Shown: one piece after another, positions 1 through 9,294 of the stretch | Layout of the letters: every line of letters starts with the position of its first letter | Position numbering within the stretch: the first letter of the stretch is position 1 | Notes under the pieces: generated by a model | Seen by the model: only the letters and a program-made list of their open reading frames with translations | Told to the model about the DNA's origin: nothing | Database searches by the model: none | Program-made: the position numbers and the translations under genes | Origin: Solimicrobium sp043758755 | Lineage (GTDB): Bacteria; Pseudomonadota; Gammaproteobacteria; Burkholderiales; Burkholderiaceae_D | Assembly: GCA_043758755.1 (NCBI GenBank) | Contig: JAYVMW010000015.1 | Location: forward strand, 45,772-109,771 | Direction of reading: 5' to 3' | Length of the DNA: 64,000 nucleotides

Positions 1-2
1 CA

Positions 3-650
3 ATTCGGACAGCAATTGATAACAACAATATTAAACGCACACAGCTTGTCGATGCCATGCTGGATATTGACACCGGAGTTGTGCTGATTGAAAAGAATTT
101 GAAGCGCGCCGAGGAATTGTTGAACAGCTTCCGGCAGGTTGCCGCAGATCAGTCCAGTGAACGCAGGCGGGTTTTTGATCTGGGAGCCACGGTGCAGGAA
201 GTGCTCGACACGCTGGCGCCAATCCTGAAACGTCAGGCCGCATGCATCGTCATGAACATTCCTGGCGGGATATTAATGGACAGTGAACCGGGAGCCTTGG
301 GACAGATTGTAATCAATCTGATCAATAACGCCTGCCTGCATGGGTTCGAAAGCCGCGACGACGGTGTGTTGGATATCAATGCGGTGGCCGATGATAACAG
401 GGTCACGTTGCGCTTCAGTGATAATGGCAACGGCATGTCAGAGCTGACATTGAAAAATCTGTTCCAGCCGTTTTACAGCACCAAGATTGGCAAAGGCGGC
501 ACTGGTCTCGGGATGGCGATTGTAAAAAACCTGATCAAGACCCTCGGTGGAGACATTAACGTGGAGTCCGAGTTGGGGCGAGGTACAAGTTTCGTGATAA
601 GGCTTCCACTGGTTTTGCCGAGTTCTGACGGACGCGATTCAGCCCGGTGA
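3..650 (+). CDS. Sensor histidine kinase, C-terminal part (5' end outside window)
   Basis: The frame is open from the first bases of the window, so the gene starts upstream and only its last 215 or so codons are visible. The visible part holds the end of the dimerisation region followed by a HATPase_c domain: an N-box (NLINNACLHGF), a G1 box (DNGNGM) and a G2 box (GGTGLGMAIVKNL). It would phosphorylate a response regulator using ATP. The stretch around DQSSERRR closely resembles DQTSERRR in the kinase encoded at 2265-4121, so the two kinases are probably paralogues. The gene is convergent with the HD-GYP response regulator that ends 31 bp downstream. The phospho-accepting His lies outside the window. 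Family is certain; the signal sensed is unknown. Confidence 0.9.
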   Translation: MRTAIDNNNIKRTQLVDAMLDIDTGVVLIEKNLKRAEELLNSFRQVAADQSSERRRVFDLGATVQEVLDTLAPILKRQAACIVMNIPGGILMDSEPGALGQIVINLINNACLHGFESRDDGVLDINAVADDNRVTLRFSDNGNGMSELTLKNLFQPFYSTKIGKGGTGLGMAIVKNLIKTLGGDINVESELGRGTSFVIRLPLVLPSSDGRDSAR

Positions 651-681
651 CGATCAATCGCAAGTCGAACGCAGCGCCCGT

Positions 682-2223
682 CTAACCCGAAATATCAGGA
701 TATTTTTCATAAATCGCCCTCAGCGCTGGTCCCACATTCAACAGAATATCAACCAGTGCCGGATCAAACTGTTTGCCGCGCTGGCCCGCAATATAGGCAA
801 AGCTGTCCTGCATGGACCATTCCTTCTTGTAGCAACTCCGGCTCACCAGCGCATCAAAGACATCAGCCAGCGCCACAATACGGGCTTCAATTCCTATATC
901 GGCACCGGTCAGGGCGCGCGGATAACCTGTGCCATCCCAATGCTCGTGATGTTCATGGGCGATAACGGCGGCCAGTTGCAGTATGCGCCTGGGTGATTTT
1001 GCCAATATGTCACGGCCGAGCAGGGCGTGCTGTTTCATGGTGTCCCATTCGGCCCCGTCAAGTTTTCCCGGCTTGGTCAGAACATGGCCGGGTATGGCGA
1101 CTTTACCGATATCGTGCAGCGGTGCTGCCATCCTGATATCTTCAACCGCCTGCGCATTCAGACCGCTCTCACGCGCCAGCAGGGCCGCAATTTCACCGAC
1201 GCGCTGCACATGCGAACTGGTGAACTGATTGCGCTGCTCTACGGCTTCGCCGATCATGAAAATGGTGGAACGCTGGGTGTCATCGTTTTCATCGCGAGTC
1301 AGCAGTGTTTCGAAAGTATGCACCACGTTGATGGCGAACAGGTGCAACAGCTCGCAGGCCTGCTCGGTAATTGGATCGGCAAAGGACATGTACAAGACTG
1401 TTTCAGTGCCGTGCTGTGAACAGTGGTAACTGACAAAACTGCAATCGGCAATCGCTTCATTTTTGTCAGCAAACGCGCGCTCAATGGCCTGGCGCACCTC
1501 GTCGGGCAGTTGATCGGCATTTTGATCCAGATGCAGGCCCTGATACTCTTGGGTGGCAGCCAGAATCTGCAGATGATTGTTCTTGTGCGAGGCGGCGTAG
1601 GCAACCGTGCGACTGGCGCACACACCTTTGCCCTGAATATTGAGCAGGTAATTGACCTGCTCCAGAACCGCCGAGGCAAATCGGTAAATGTTGCTGGAGT
1701 CATAGACCTTACTGATGGCGTCGATGGTGCGGCGCAGTCCCTGCATGGCATGTTCCAGTCGCATCAGGTCGCGGTAGCTGCGCAAGGCGGCATACAGGGT
1801 CGTCACAAGTTTATTGCGGGTCAGCTCGGATTTTGCCTTGTAATCGTTGATATCGTAATCACGGATCGCCGCTTCTTCGGGGGCCTGCCCCGGCTGGCCG
1901 GTACGCAATACAATCCGCACATTGAGGTTCTTCAGTTCTACCCGGATGGTATGGATCAGATCCAGACCGGCATGGTCGGTTTCCATGACCACATCGAGCA
2001 GTATCATGGCAATATCATTCCTGCCTTTTAAAACTTCATGCGCCTCGGCGGCGCTGTAGCAGCTGATGAATTCAAGGCGGCGACCTTCAAATTCAAACCC
2101 CTTCAGCGCCAATGTGGTCGTGGTGTGGATGATTGCTTCATCATCGACAATCATGATCATCCATGGCTGCAGCAGGCTGATTCTTTCTTCCTGATCTTCT
2201 TCGGCAAATTCGAACTCATCCAT
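682..2223 (-). CDS. Response regulator with DUF3369-like middle domain and HD-GYP output domain
   Basis: The protein has 513 residues. An N-terminal receiver domain carries the acidic pair DDE and the phospho-acceptor Asp at about residue 77 (MILLDVVM). A central alpha/beta region resembles the DUF3369 domain found in such regulators. The C-terminal HD-GYP domain shows HDIGKVAIPGHVLTKPGKL and HEHHEHWDGTGYP, the metal ligands and signature of cyclic-di-GMP phosphodiesterases. It likely lowers c-di-GMP when phosphorylated. The ATG at 2223 is preceded by AAGGA at good spacing; an upstream TTG would add eight residues without a ribosome site. The histidine kinase gene ends 41 bp upstream, so both are probably co-transcribed and cognate partners. 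Confidence 0.93.
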   Translation of the reverse strand: MDEFEFAEEDQEERISLLQPWMIMIVDDEAIIHTTTTLALKGFEFEGRRLEFISCYSAAEAHEVLKGRNDIAMILLDVVMETDHAGLDLIHTIRVELKNLNVRIVLRTGQPGQAPEEAAIRDYDINDYKAKSELTRNKLVTTLYAALRSYRDLMRLEHAMQGLRRTIDAISKVYDSSNIYRFASAVLEQVNYLLNIQGKGVCASRTVAYAASHKNNHLQILAATQEYQGLHLDQNADQLPDEVRQAIERAFADKNEAIADCSFVSYHCSQHGTETVLYMSFADPITEQACELLHLFAINVVHTFETLLTRDENDDTQRSTIFMIGEAVEQRNQFTSSHVQRVGEIAALLARESGLNAQAVEDIRMAAPLHDIGKVAIPGHVLTKPGKLDGAEWDTMKQHALLGRDILAKSPRRILQLAAVIAHEHHEHWDGTGYPRALTGADIGIEARIVALADVFDALVSRSCYKKEWSMQDSFAYIAGQRGKQFDPALVDILLNVGPALRAIYEKYPDISG

Positions 2224-2264
2224 GCTGCAGGTCCTTTGTCGGTACAAATTTTGAACTGTGGGGT

Positions 2265-4121
2265 TTACATCTTACCCTTGGCAGTCATCGGAAAAATCAA
2301 TGTGAATTGTGAACCTTTACCCGGTGTCGATTTGACGGTCAGCGAACCACCCAGGACCGAGCCGGCGATGCGCTGACAGACTGCCAGCCCCAGACCGGAT
2401 CCGCCCTGACCGAGCCGCGTGGTAAAGAATGGATCAAAAACGTGGATCAGCACTTCGCTGCTCATGCCACAGCCATTGTCGCTCACGGTCAGTTCAATCC
2501 GTTCACCGTCCAGTCGGTGCGCTTTCACCAGTATCGTGCCAGGTTCGGTACTGTCGAAGGCGTGCGTGACAGCATTCAGAACCAGATTGGCCAGGATTTG
2601 CCCAAGTGGCCCCGGGAAGGTGTCGCAATGGACGTTTTTTTCTGCGTCGATTTGGATCTCGATGGGTAAACGTTTGATATTTGGTTGTAACGTGGAGACC
2701 ACGTCTTCAATCATTGAATCAAGCATAAAATCACGCCGCCGCTCCGACGTTTGATCAATGGCGATCTGTTTGAAACTTAAAATGAGTTCACTGGCGCGCG
2801 CGGTGCATTTGAGCAGCAGATCAGACAGCTCGCTGTTGTGATTCAAAAATTCGATGAGTTCCGATTTTTTCAATTTGCCTGATTCAACCTCCAGGATAAA
2901 TTTATGCACCAGGTCGTGCAGTGTGCTGGCCAGCGTAACGGCTGAACCGATCGGGGTATTCAGTTCATGCGAAATCCCGGCCACCATCGAACCCAGCGAC
3001 GCCATTTTTTCAGCTTCAAGCAAGTCGTTTTGGGTGATCTTCAAGGTCGTCACAGTACGATTCAGTTCCGACGTTCTTTCGTTGACCCGCTGCTCCAGCG
3101 TTTCATTCAGCGTTTGCAGGGCATCTTCGCTGGCCAGACGCTCGGTCTGATCCAGCAGATTGGCAATGATGCCGGGGCCGTCCACGAATTCAGTGACGGC
3201 AAGGGAAACCAGAAAGTGTCTTATCACCCCGTTGGCAGTCCGAAAGCTGGTACGCCTGCCGGTAATGGTCTGTCCAAGCGAGAGCTGTTCCCGAAAATTG
3301 ATGCGCAAACCGTCATCGGCCCACAGGCCGAAGTCGCGGGTGGTATGACCGATGATGGCGCTGCGTTCTATGCCAAAGGTACTGACCCAGGCCAGATTGA
3401 CGTCACGTACGATTCCTGCCATGTCGGTAATCACGGAAGGAAGCGGATTGTTGCTGAACAGGTGCATAAAGCGCATTTCGGAACGCAGCCGATGTTCCAG
3501 TTCCAATTCCAGTTTGCGCTGGGTTGCCACTACCTGCGCATACTGCGACCACAGGCTGCCGGCAATTTTGCTGCATAACAGGGCGGTCATTGCGATAACC
3601 ATAGTTATGCTGAGCGTCTGGTCAAGAACCGGGCGTTCGATTTTAGTAGCGAATCTGCCGGACTGCTGCAGCCATGCCAGAAACCAGATGACGAGCAAAG
3701 TCAGACTGCTCATGAGTATGCCTTGCCGACGACCAAGCATGACTATGGTCACCATTAACAGGAAAGGCAGAGCGTACAGGCCAGGCGTGCGCAGTCCGCT
3801 TATGGTGTATGCGGTCAGTGCAATGAGAATAAAAATGGACCAGATAAAAATGGAAATTCCCAGGCGCACCCGATTGCGTACGATCAGCCAAAGGGAAAAG
3901 CCACTTAACAGGTCACCACAGATCCAGATAACGGGCAGGCCGTCGTTGGGATAACGCGAAAACAATAATATGTAGGTGATATTAATTGACAGAAGAATTA
4001 TCAGGACCGTGATCAGCATCTTGAAGATTGCCCGTCCCTGATTGAGGAGAAACTGATCTTCAAGATCAGATTCATCCACGGTCTGTTGCATCAGTTGAAC
4101 ATTTTTCTCTGGTTGGGGCAT
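2265..4121 (-). CDS. Membrane-bound PAS sensor histidine kinase
   Basis: The protein has 618 residues. About six hydrophobic segments lie between residues 32 and 190, forming a membrane sensor module. A PAS domain follows at roughly 215-325, then a coiled coil around 330-370. The HisKA domain has the phospho-acceptor His near residue 385 in GISHELNTPIG, and the HATPase_c domain has NLVLNAVTHAF, DNGCGM and GQGGSGLGLAV. It should autophosphorylate and pass phosphate to the HD-GYP regulator encoded immediately downstream. The start is the first ATG; no strong ribosome-binding site precedes it, and an ATG ten codons in is a possible alternative. The ligand is unknown. Confidence 0.92.
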   Translation of the reverse strand: MPQPEKNVQLMQQTVDESDLEDQFLLNQGRAIFKMLITVLIILLSINITYILLFSRYPNDGLPVIWICGDLLSGFSLWLIVRNRVRLGISIFIWSIFILIALTAYTISGLRTPGLYALPFLLMVTIVMLGRRQGILMSSLTLLVIWFLAWLQQSGRFATKIERPVLDQTLSITMVIAMTALLCSKIAGSLWSQYAQVVATQRKLELELEHRLRSEMRFMHLFSNNPLPSVITDMAGIVRDVNLAWVSTFGIERSAIIGHTTRDFGLWADDGLRINFREQLSLGQTITGRRTSFRTANGVIRHFLVSLAVTEFVDGPGIIANLLDQTERLASEDALQTLNETLEQRVNERTSELNRTVTTLKITQNDLLEAEKMASLGSMVAGISHELNTPIGSAVTLASTLHDLVHKFILEVESGKLKKSELIEFLNHNSELSDLLLKCTARASELILSFKQIAIDQTSERRRDFMLDSMIEDVVSTLQPNIKRLPIEIQIDAEKNVHCDTFPGPLGQILANLVLNAVTHAFDSTEPGTILVKAHRLDGERIELTVSDNGCGMSSEVLIHVFDPFFTTRLGQGGSGLGLAVCQRIAGSVLGGSLTVKSTPGKGSQFTLIFPMTAKGKM

Positions 4122-4470
4122 ATCGTTGAATTTTCAGGGTGAAAACAGATAACCTGCAATTTACGACAAGCTGTCGACCTGAACAGCCATCGCGGTCACG
4201 ATGCGCCAAAAAAACAGGGAAGGCCGTAACAGACGCGGATTCATATCAGGGGCCCGCAACGGATACTTAATCGCAGACCTGATTCTATTTAACTATTGAA
4301 ATGATTTCAACTCCGGAATGATCCTTAACAAGTTCATTTAGATAATAGTGCGTCAATTTGGTTGACTGTTGGCGTTTTGGTCTGCATGGAATCGAGCTCG
4401 AATAAAATACCCGGCTGCTGCGTAAAATGTTTTCGTGCCAACAGATCAACACCGGCATGAGTTTTGAATT
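4122..4470. other. Intergenic region between kinase and YeeE/YedE gene
   Basis: No complete gene is supported here. On the minus strand a reading frame of about 45 codons (4334-4470) continues past the YeeE/YedE stop in another frame without a credible ATG or ribosome site. It could be the tail of a decayed gene. No convincing terminator was found. Confidence 0.4.
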
Positions 4471-5517
4471 TTAATTTCTGTCTATCATATAGTCGGTTAA
4501 ACCCGCAGATGCCCAGATTGCGAATAAAGTGACCCATGCTGTGAGCGCAAAAACAGCAGCACCTGAAACTCCGGCACCGACGGCACAACCTCCGGCCAAC
4601 ATTCCGCCAAAACCAAGACAAACCGCGCCAAGGCCGTAACGCAGAATGCTCAATTCATCTTTGAACCCTTCAAGTTTAAATTCCCGAGAATATACAGAGG
4701 CAATAAGTGAACCAAGCAATACGCCCGGTACCAGGGTCAAATCGAAAGTCCAGGGTTTTTCTGATGGCGTAAGAAAATACATTAAAACATCGGCACACGG
4801 GCCGGTAAAGCTGATTGCCTTAATCGGAACAACGTCAAATGACTGTAATGAAATTTGATAAGTGACAAGCCAGGCACAGGCAACCATTGCGCCTGCACCA
4901 AACCCAAAGAAAATGAATTTTTTCAGCATTTTTGCGTGTATCGCAAATCCAATGCCGCCAACAAGCCAGACCAGACCGAAGATGAGCGCAGTCGTATTTC
5001 CGACGTGAAAAATATCAAGTAAATTGCGTGCGCTGCCACCTTCGATAGTCCACGCGTTGCTGATTCCATTCCTGATGGGAGCAAGAATTCCATTCAGCGA
5101 TGCCTGTGCAGTGATTGCGAATACCAATACACAAAATAATGAACGCAGATTTCCTGAACCAGAAAGGATTAAAAGTCTGCTTGCACATCCACGCGACAGC
5201 ATCATTCCGATGCCAAAAATCACGCCCCCGATCAGCGCGCCAGATAAGGTGCCACGAGTGGCAAGCTGTCGTGCAGTGCTGACGTCCAGAAGTTGAGCGA
5301 TGATGAAAATTTGCGTTAAAACGATTGCAGCGGAAAATGCCAGTAACCAGACTGCGAGTTTGACACCAAATTTTCCATGAAACGTTTCGATGACGGCTGA
5401 TCTGAGGCAAAAGCGCGAGCGCTGCGCAAATATGCCAAAACAAATTCCAATAATAAAACCGGAAATTGTTAATGCATCGCCGTCCCCAATCGCTTCAACA
5501 AGGCTGGAAAAAGTCAT
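4471..5517 (-). CDS. YeeE/YedE-family sulfur-compound transporter (TsuA-like, full length)
   Basis: The protein has 348 residues and about nine to ten hydrophobic helices. It carries two family half-motifs: IGICFGIFAQRSRFC near the N terminus with LSRGCASRLL at about residue 108, and GGMLAGGCAVGAGVSG near the C terminus. The conserved cysteines in these motifs form the thiosulfate relay in characterised YeeE/TsuA proteins. It probably imports thiosulfate or another reduced sulfur anion. It is divergent from the ArsR-type regulator and the sox genes, which supports that role. A consensus FNR-type site lies about 115 bp upstream of the start codon. The substrate is inferred from family and context. 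Confidence 0.88.
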   Translation of the reverse strand: MTFSSLVEAIGDGDALTISGFIIGICFGIFAQRSRFCLRSAVIETFHGKFGVKLAVWLLAFSAAIVLTQIFIIAQLLDVSTARQLATRGTLSGALIGGVIFGIGMMLSRGCASRLLILSGSGNLRSLFCVLVFAITAQASLNGILAPIRNGISNAWTIEGGSARNLLDIFHVGNTTALIFGLVWLVGGIGFAIHAKMLKKFIFFGFGAGAMVACAWLVTYQISLQSFDVVPIKAISFTGPCADVLMYFLTPSEKPWTFDLTLVPGVLLGSLIASVYSREFKLEGFKDELSILRYGLGAVCLGFGGMLAGGCAVGAGVSGAAVFALTAWVTLFAIWASAGLTDYMIDRN

Positions 5518-5629
5518 TGATCACTTTCTCCAATAAATTTTTTAATCATTTTGGCGCCTTAATTTTTATTAATTAAACAATGCAAACACAGTTAAAGATG
5601 ATTCAGATCAAAAAATGATTGTCATTTGT

Positions 5630-5643
5630 TTGATTTAAATCAA
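5630..5643. promoter_or_regulatory. FNR/Anr-type binding site
   Basis: TTGATTTAAATCAA matches the FNR/CRP-superfamily consensus TTGAT-N4-ATCAA with no mismatch. It lies in the divergent region between the YeeE/YedE gene and the arsR/sox genes, so oxygen- or nitrogen-oxide-responsive control of sulfur uptake or oxidation is plausible. No transcription start is known. Confidence 0.6.
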
Positions 5644-5674
5644 GGTGCGTATCCATTTGTTGGTATAAAGCACG

Positions 5675-5704
5675 AAAATTAAAAAAATTAATTTTTTTAA
5701 TTTT
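5675..5704. repeat. Perfect 30-bp A/T-only palindrome
   Basis: The half-site AAAATTAAAAAAATT is followed directly by its exact reverse complement. It sits in the divergent control region upstream of the ArsR-type gene, 32 bp from the FNR-type site. It could be an operator for the adjacent ArsR-type protein or a bent or cruciform-prone element. Confidence 0.65.
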
Positions 5705-5836
5705 GCAGCGCAATATGGGATTCTCCGTTTGTTTATCTGTGGTCTTGAAAAATAATGCTGCAACGCACACGAGACTCGCTTGCTTCACTGAATATTTGAC
5801 GTTGCGTATATGCGCATACATGAATATATTTGGCTT

Positions 5837-6214
5837 ATGCAAAACATACACCATATCCCGCCGGAAGAAAATATTGATCAGGTAATCGACGGTGTCGCCG
5901 CCTGTTTTTTACTTTTGTCCGAGCCATCGCGCCTGAAAATAATGCGCTCTATTTGTCATGGAGAGAAATCTGTGACGTCGATCGTTGAAGAAACCTGCAT
6001 CACACAAACCAATGTCTCAAGGCATCTCGGTTTGATGCACAGGTCAGGAATGGTTCAGCGCAGACGTGAAGGCAATCAGATTTTTTATCGAATAGTTGAT
6101 TTGGAAATGCTCAATATTTGCCAGGCTGTATGTGAGAGAGTCATGACAAAAATGGGTATGCAACCACTTGATCAGGAACAGATACCCAAATTTTTTCTGG
6201 TGAAGGACGAGTAG
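5837..6214 (+). CDS. ArsR-family transcriptional regulator of the sox region
   Basis: The protein has 125 residues from this ATG; an in-frame ATG at 5810 would add nine. Neither start has a clear ribosome-binding site. A winged-helix ArsR fold is visible: LSEPSRLKIMRSICHGEKSV, a recognition helix TQTNVSRHLGLM and the wing RRREGNQIFYRI. Cysteines fall at about 23, 40, 54, 95 and 99. The pair in the alpha2-like helix (40) and the C-terminal helix (95/99) recalls the persulfide-sensing pairs of BigR/SqrR and SoxR-type ArsR regulators. It probably represses the sox genes 92 bp downstream and the divergent transporter until reduced sulfur is present. Family is clear; the sensing chemistry is inference. 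Confidence 0.88.
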   Translation: MQNIHHIPPEENIDQVIDGVAACFLLLSEPSRLKIMRSICHGEKSVTSIVEETCITQTNVSRHLGLMHRSGMVQRRREGNQIFYRIVDLEMLNICQAVCERVMTKMGMQPLDQEQIPKFFLVKDE

Positions 6215-6306
6215 CCAGGTTTTGCCGGAAAAACTTTTTTCGCGTGTTATTGCACGCATTCACTATTCAGTTTTATACCAAGACAGTCGTTTACAATGGG
6301 GAAGTC

Positions 6307-7659
6307 ATGGGAGACAGCAGCAACGGGCGCAATCACATAATTAAAGCGCCAGAAAATTTTTTGACAGCAGCGGAAATTACACAGGTTGAAGCGGGAAGGC
6401 GGGACTTTTTACGCAACGCATTCATCACCGCCAGCTCAGCGGCGCTTGCCTCACTTTCATCCCGAGCTGGCGCGCAGACTTCACGCCCGGAAGTGGGTGA
6501 TCCAGATATCCTTAACCTGCCCAGTTGGAGTACCACACTGGGAAAAGCGGTCGCCACCAATCCCTACGGACTGCCATCCAGATATGAAGCAAATATCATA
6601 CGCCGCGAAAGTCCCGGGCTTTCGCACGTACCGCAGGCATCTGTCGCATTTACTCCCCTGCAAAGCACCTTTGGAATTATCACGCCAAGCGGCCTGCATT
6701 TTGAACGGCACCATCAAGGCTGGCAGGACATTGATCCGACCCGACACAGGTTAATGATTAATGGACTTGTCAAGACCCCCAAGGTCTACAGCATGGATGA
6801 TTTGATGCGTCTGCCTTCGGTGTCCCGGATCCACTTTCTGGAATGCGGTGCAAATACTGCGATGGAGTGGGGCAATGTGGCGGTGCCCACCGTCCAGTAT
6901 ACGCACGGTATGCTGTCCGGGAGCGAATTTACCGGTGTGCCGCTGTCGGTACTGCTTGATGATTGTGGTATTGACCTCAAAAAAGCCGCTTACATTCTTG
7001 CCGAAGGTGCAGACGGTTCCAGTATGACCAGAACGATAGGTATCGAACGTGCGCTGGATGATGTCATCGTAGCTTATGGGCAGAACGGTGAAATGCTGCG
7101 GCCCGAAAATGGCTATCCATTGCGACTGGTGGTGCCAGGCGTGCAGGGTGTTTCCTGGGTCAAGTGGCTGCGACGCATCAAGGTTGGCGATCAACCCTTT
7201 GCGACCAAGGACGAATCCGTGCACTACGTTGATTTGATGCCTGGTGGCATGCTGAGGCAATATACCGCTGTGCAGGAAGCCAAGTCCGTGATTACTTCGC
7301 CCTCTGGCGGGCAGGTACTGACAGGTCGTGGCAGATTTAATGTTACCGGTCTGGCCTGGTCGGGGCGCGGAAAAATCAAACGGGTGGATGTGTCCTTTGA
7401 CGGCGGCAGAAACTGGCGTACTGCGCGCATGGAAGGCACGCCACTGACAAAAGCGCTGACCCGTTTCAATATTGACTGGGAGTGGAACGGCGAGCAGGCA
7501 ATTCTGCAAAGTCGCGCCATTGACGATACGGGATATGTTCAACCCAAAATCGGACAGCTGCGAGAGGTACGCGGCAAACGTTCGATTTACCATAACAATG
7601 CAATTCAATCCTGGCTGGTCGCTCAGAATGGGGAGGTGTCGAATGTTCAGGTCGACTGA
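6307..7659 (+). CDS. soxC: SoxC, molybdenum subunit of sulfane dehydrogenase
   Basis: The protein has 450 residues. A twin-arginine signal (RRDFLRNAF, about residues 31-39) directs the folded Mo-cofactor protein to the periplasm. The sulfite-oxidase-type domain contains the molybdenum-ligating Cys near residue 180 (FLECGANTAMEWG), followed by a Mo-co dimerisation domain. With SoxD it removes six electrons from the sulfane sulfur bound to SoxY, allowing full oxidation to sulfate. The ATG at 6307 follows GGGGAAG; an upstream in-frame GTG at 6244 lacks support. It is the first gene of soxCDYZAXB and overlaps soxD by 17 bp. Confidence 0.96.
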   Translation: MGDSSNGRNHIIKAPENFLTAAEITQVEAGRRDFLRNAFITASSAALASLSSRAGAQTSRPEVGDPDILNLPSWSTTLGKAVATNPYGLPSRYEANIIRRESPGLSHVPQASVAFTPLQSTFGIITPSGLHFERHHQGWQDIDPTRHRLMINGLVKTPKVYSMDDLMRLPSVSRIHFLECGANTAMEWGNVAVPTVQYTHGMLSGSEFTGVPLSVLLDDCGIDLKKAAYILAEGADGSSMTRTIGIERALDDVIVAYGQNGEMLRPENGYPLRLVVPGVQGVSWVKWLRRIKVGDQPFATKDESVHYVDLMPGGMLRQYTAVQEAKSVITSPSGGQVLTGRGRFNVTGLAWSGRGKIKRVDVSFDGGRNWRTARMEGTPLTKALTRFNIDWEWNGEQAILQSRAIDDTGYVQPKIGQLREVRGKRSIYHNNAIQSWLVAQNGEVSNVQVD

Positions 7660-8728
7660 TTTCTTTCCCGTTCTGACATTGCAGCGCGCTGTGGTACTGG
7701 CGGCGTTACTGGTGACGGTTGGAGATATTTCTGCCAAAGATGGCTCGTCCGATGTGACCGTAAAACCGATAGGACGTGCGGCAACCGCGGCAGAAATCAA
7801 GGCATGGGATATTGATGTGCGGCCTGACTTTCAGGGCTTGCCTGCAGGCTCCGGCTCGGTTGAAAAAGGCCAGGGAATCTGGGATAACCGCTGCGCCAGC
7901 TGTCATGGCACTTTTGCGGAAAGTAACGAAATTTTTACGCCGTTAGTTGGCGGCACCACCAAAGAAGATCAAAAAAATGGCAGAGTCGCCGCGCTGGCGG
8001 GTAATACCGTACCGCAGCGAACCACTTTCATGAAAGTCGCAACCCTGTCCACACTGTACGACTACATCCACAGGGCCATGCCTTGGAATGCGCCCAAATC
8101 GCTGTCCACTGATGAGGTCTATGCGGTACTGGCCTATCTGCTCAACCTGGCCGAAATTGTGCCGGATGATTTCGTGTTGAACCAGAATACGATCCGCGAC
8201 GTGCAATCGCGTATGCCCAACCGGAATGGCATGACCCGGCAGCACGGCTTGTGGGACAACAAGGGCAAACCCGATGTGCACAATACTGCCTGCATGCAGC
8301 ACTGTGCAACAGAGGTGAGCATCATTTCCACCCTGCCCGATTTTGCCCGTACGGCAAATGGCAATCCGTATGAGCAGAACAGGAATTTTGGTGCAGTGCG
8401 CGGCGTCAATACGGAGCCCGGCAAGTCCGGTGGCGCTGGCTCGACTGGCGGTGATCAGAGCAGCCACGGTGCAGACAGTCTGCATCAACTGGCCAATGCC
8501 TCCGGCTGTCTGGCTTGCCATGCCGTGAGCAGCAAGCTGGTCGGGCCTGCCTTTACGGATGTTGCCGCGTACTACAAAGGCAATGACGGCGCTTTGGCAG
8601 CGCTGGTGGCGAAAGTGCAGACGGGCGGGCAGGGCAACTGGGGGCAGATTCCGATGCCGGCTCAGGTGCAGATAAATAAAAGCCAAATCGAGCAGTTGGT
8701 CGGGTGGATATTGAAGGGGGCACCGTAA
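7643..8728 (+). CDS. soxD: SoxD, diheme cytochrome c subunit of sulfane dehydrogenase
   Basis: The protein has 361 residues. An N-terminal hydrophobic signal (AVVLAALLVTVGDISA) is followed by two class I cytochrome c domains with CASCH near residue 84 and CLACH near residue 289. The second has a Met ligand candidate in QIPMPAQ. It accepts electrons from SoxC in the periplasm. The ATG at 7643 is preceded by GGGGAGG at 6 bp and lies inside the end of soxC, indicating translational coupling. Longer in-frame starts would read through soxC and are unlikely. Confidence 0.95.
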   Translation: MFRSTDFFPVLTLQRAVVLAALLVTVGDISAKDGSSDVTVKPIGRAATAAEIKAWDIDVRPDFQGLPAGSGSVEKGQGIWDNRCASCHGTFAESNEIFTPLVGGTTKEDQKNGRVAALAGNTVPQRTTFMKVATLSTLYDYIHRAMPWNAPKSLSTDEVYAVLAYLLNLAEIVPDDFVLNQNTIRDVQSRMPNRNGMTRQHGLWDNKGKPDVHNTACMQHCATEVSIISTLPDFARTANGNPYEQNRNFGAVRGVNTEPGKSGGAGSTGGDQSSHGADSLHQLANASGCLACHAVSSKLVGPAFTDVAAYYKGNDGALAALVAKVQTGGQGNWGQIPMPAQVQINKSQIEQLVGWILKGAP

Positions 8729-8788
8729 CCAGAATGGAAAACAGCAGCAGAGCAGCACACTTAAAACCAAAGCGAAGGGGATGAAGGA

Positions 8789-9259
8789 ATGGATCAGGGA
8801 CGCAGAAAAGTATTACGGGCAGGTGGCAGTGCAGGTCTTGCCGGATTGTTGATGTCAATCGGATTTTTCAAATCGGACAATGCGCTGGCAGCAGACTGGG
8901 ACAAGGCGGCGTTTGAAGCCAAAACCTTGCCGGAAGCGTTCCAGATTCTTGGCGTCGTTCAAAAAAGTGACAGCAACGATATCATCATGACGGCCCCCGA
9001 TATTGCTGAAAATGGTGCCGTCGTTCCAGTCAGCGCCAAAAGTACTATTCCCAAAACCGAATCGATTTCAGTACTCATCGAAAAAAATCCCAATCCGCTG
9101 ACCGCCGTGTTTCACTTTCCGGATGGTACCGAACCGTTTATCTCGACCCGGGTAAAAATGGGACAGACCTCGAATGTCATTCTGCTGGTTAAAGCGGACG
9201 GTAAGTACTATTTCACCACCAAAGAGATCAAAGTGACTCTGGGCGGCTGTGGCGGCTGA
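8789..9259 (+). CDS. soxY: SoxY, sulfur-carrier subunit
   Basis: The protein has 156 residues. A twin-arginine-type signal (GRRKVLRAGG) opens it. The C terminus ends in the diagnostic swinging arm GGCGG, whose Cys (about residue 154) covalently carries thiosulfate-derived sulfur through the Sox cycle. It pairs with SoxZ, encoded 35 bp downstream, and is exported in complex with it by Tat. GAAGGGG lies eight bases before the start. Length and motif are typical for the family. Confidence 0.97.
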   Translation: MDQGRRKVLRAGGSAGLAGLLMSIGFFKSDNALAADWDKAAFEAKTLPEAFQILGVVQKSDSNDIIMTAPDIAENGAVVPVSAKSTIPKTESISVLIEKNPNPLTAVFHFPDGTEPFISTRVKMGQTSNVILLVKADGKYYFTTKEIKVTLGGCGG

Positions 9260-9294
9260 CACATAAACAATCCTTACAAATCAGGAGACAGGCA

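Noticed and set aside
6751..7800. 349-codon minus-strand frame across soxC
   Set aside because: A long shadow frame antisense to soxC, whose Tat signal and Mo-ligand motif are unambiguous.
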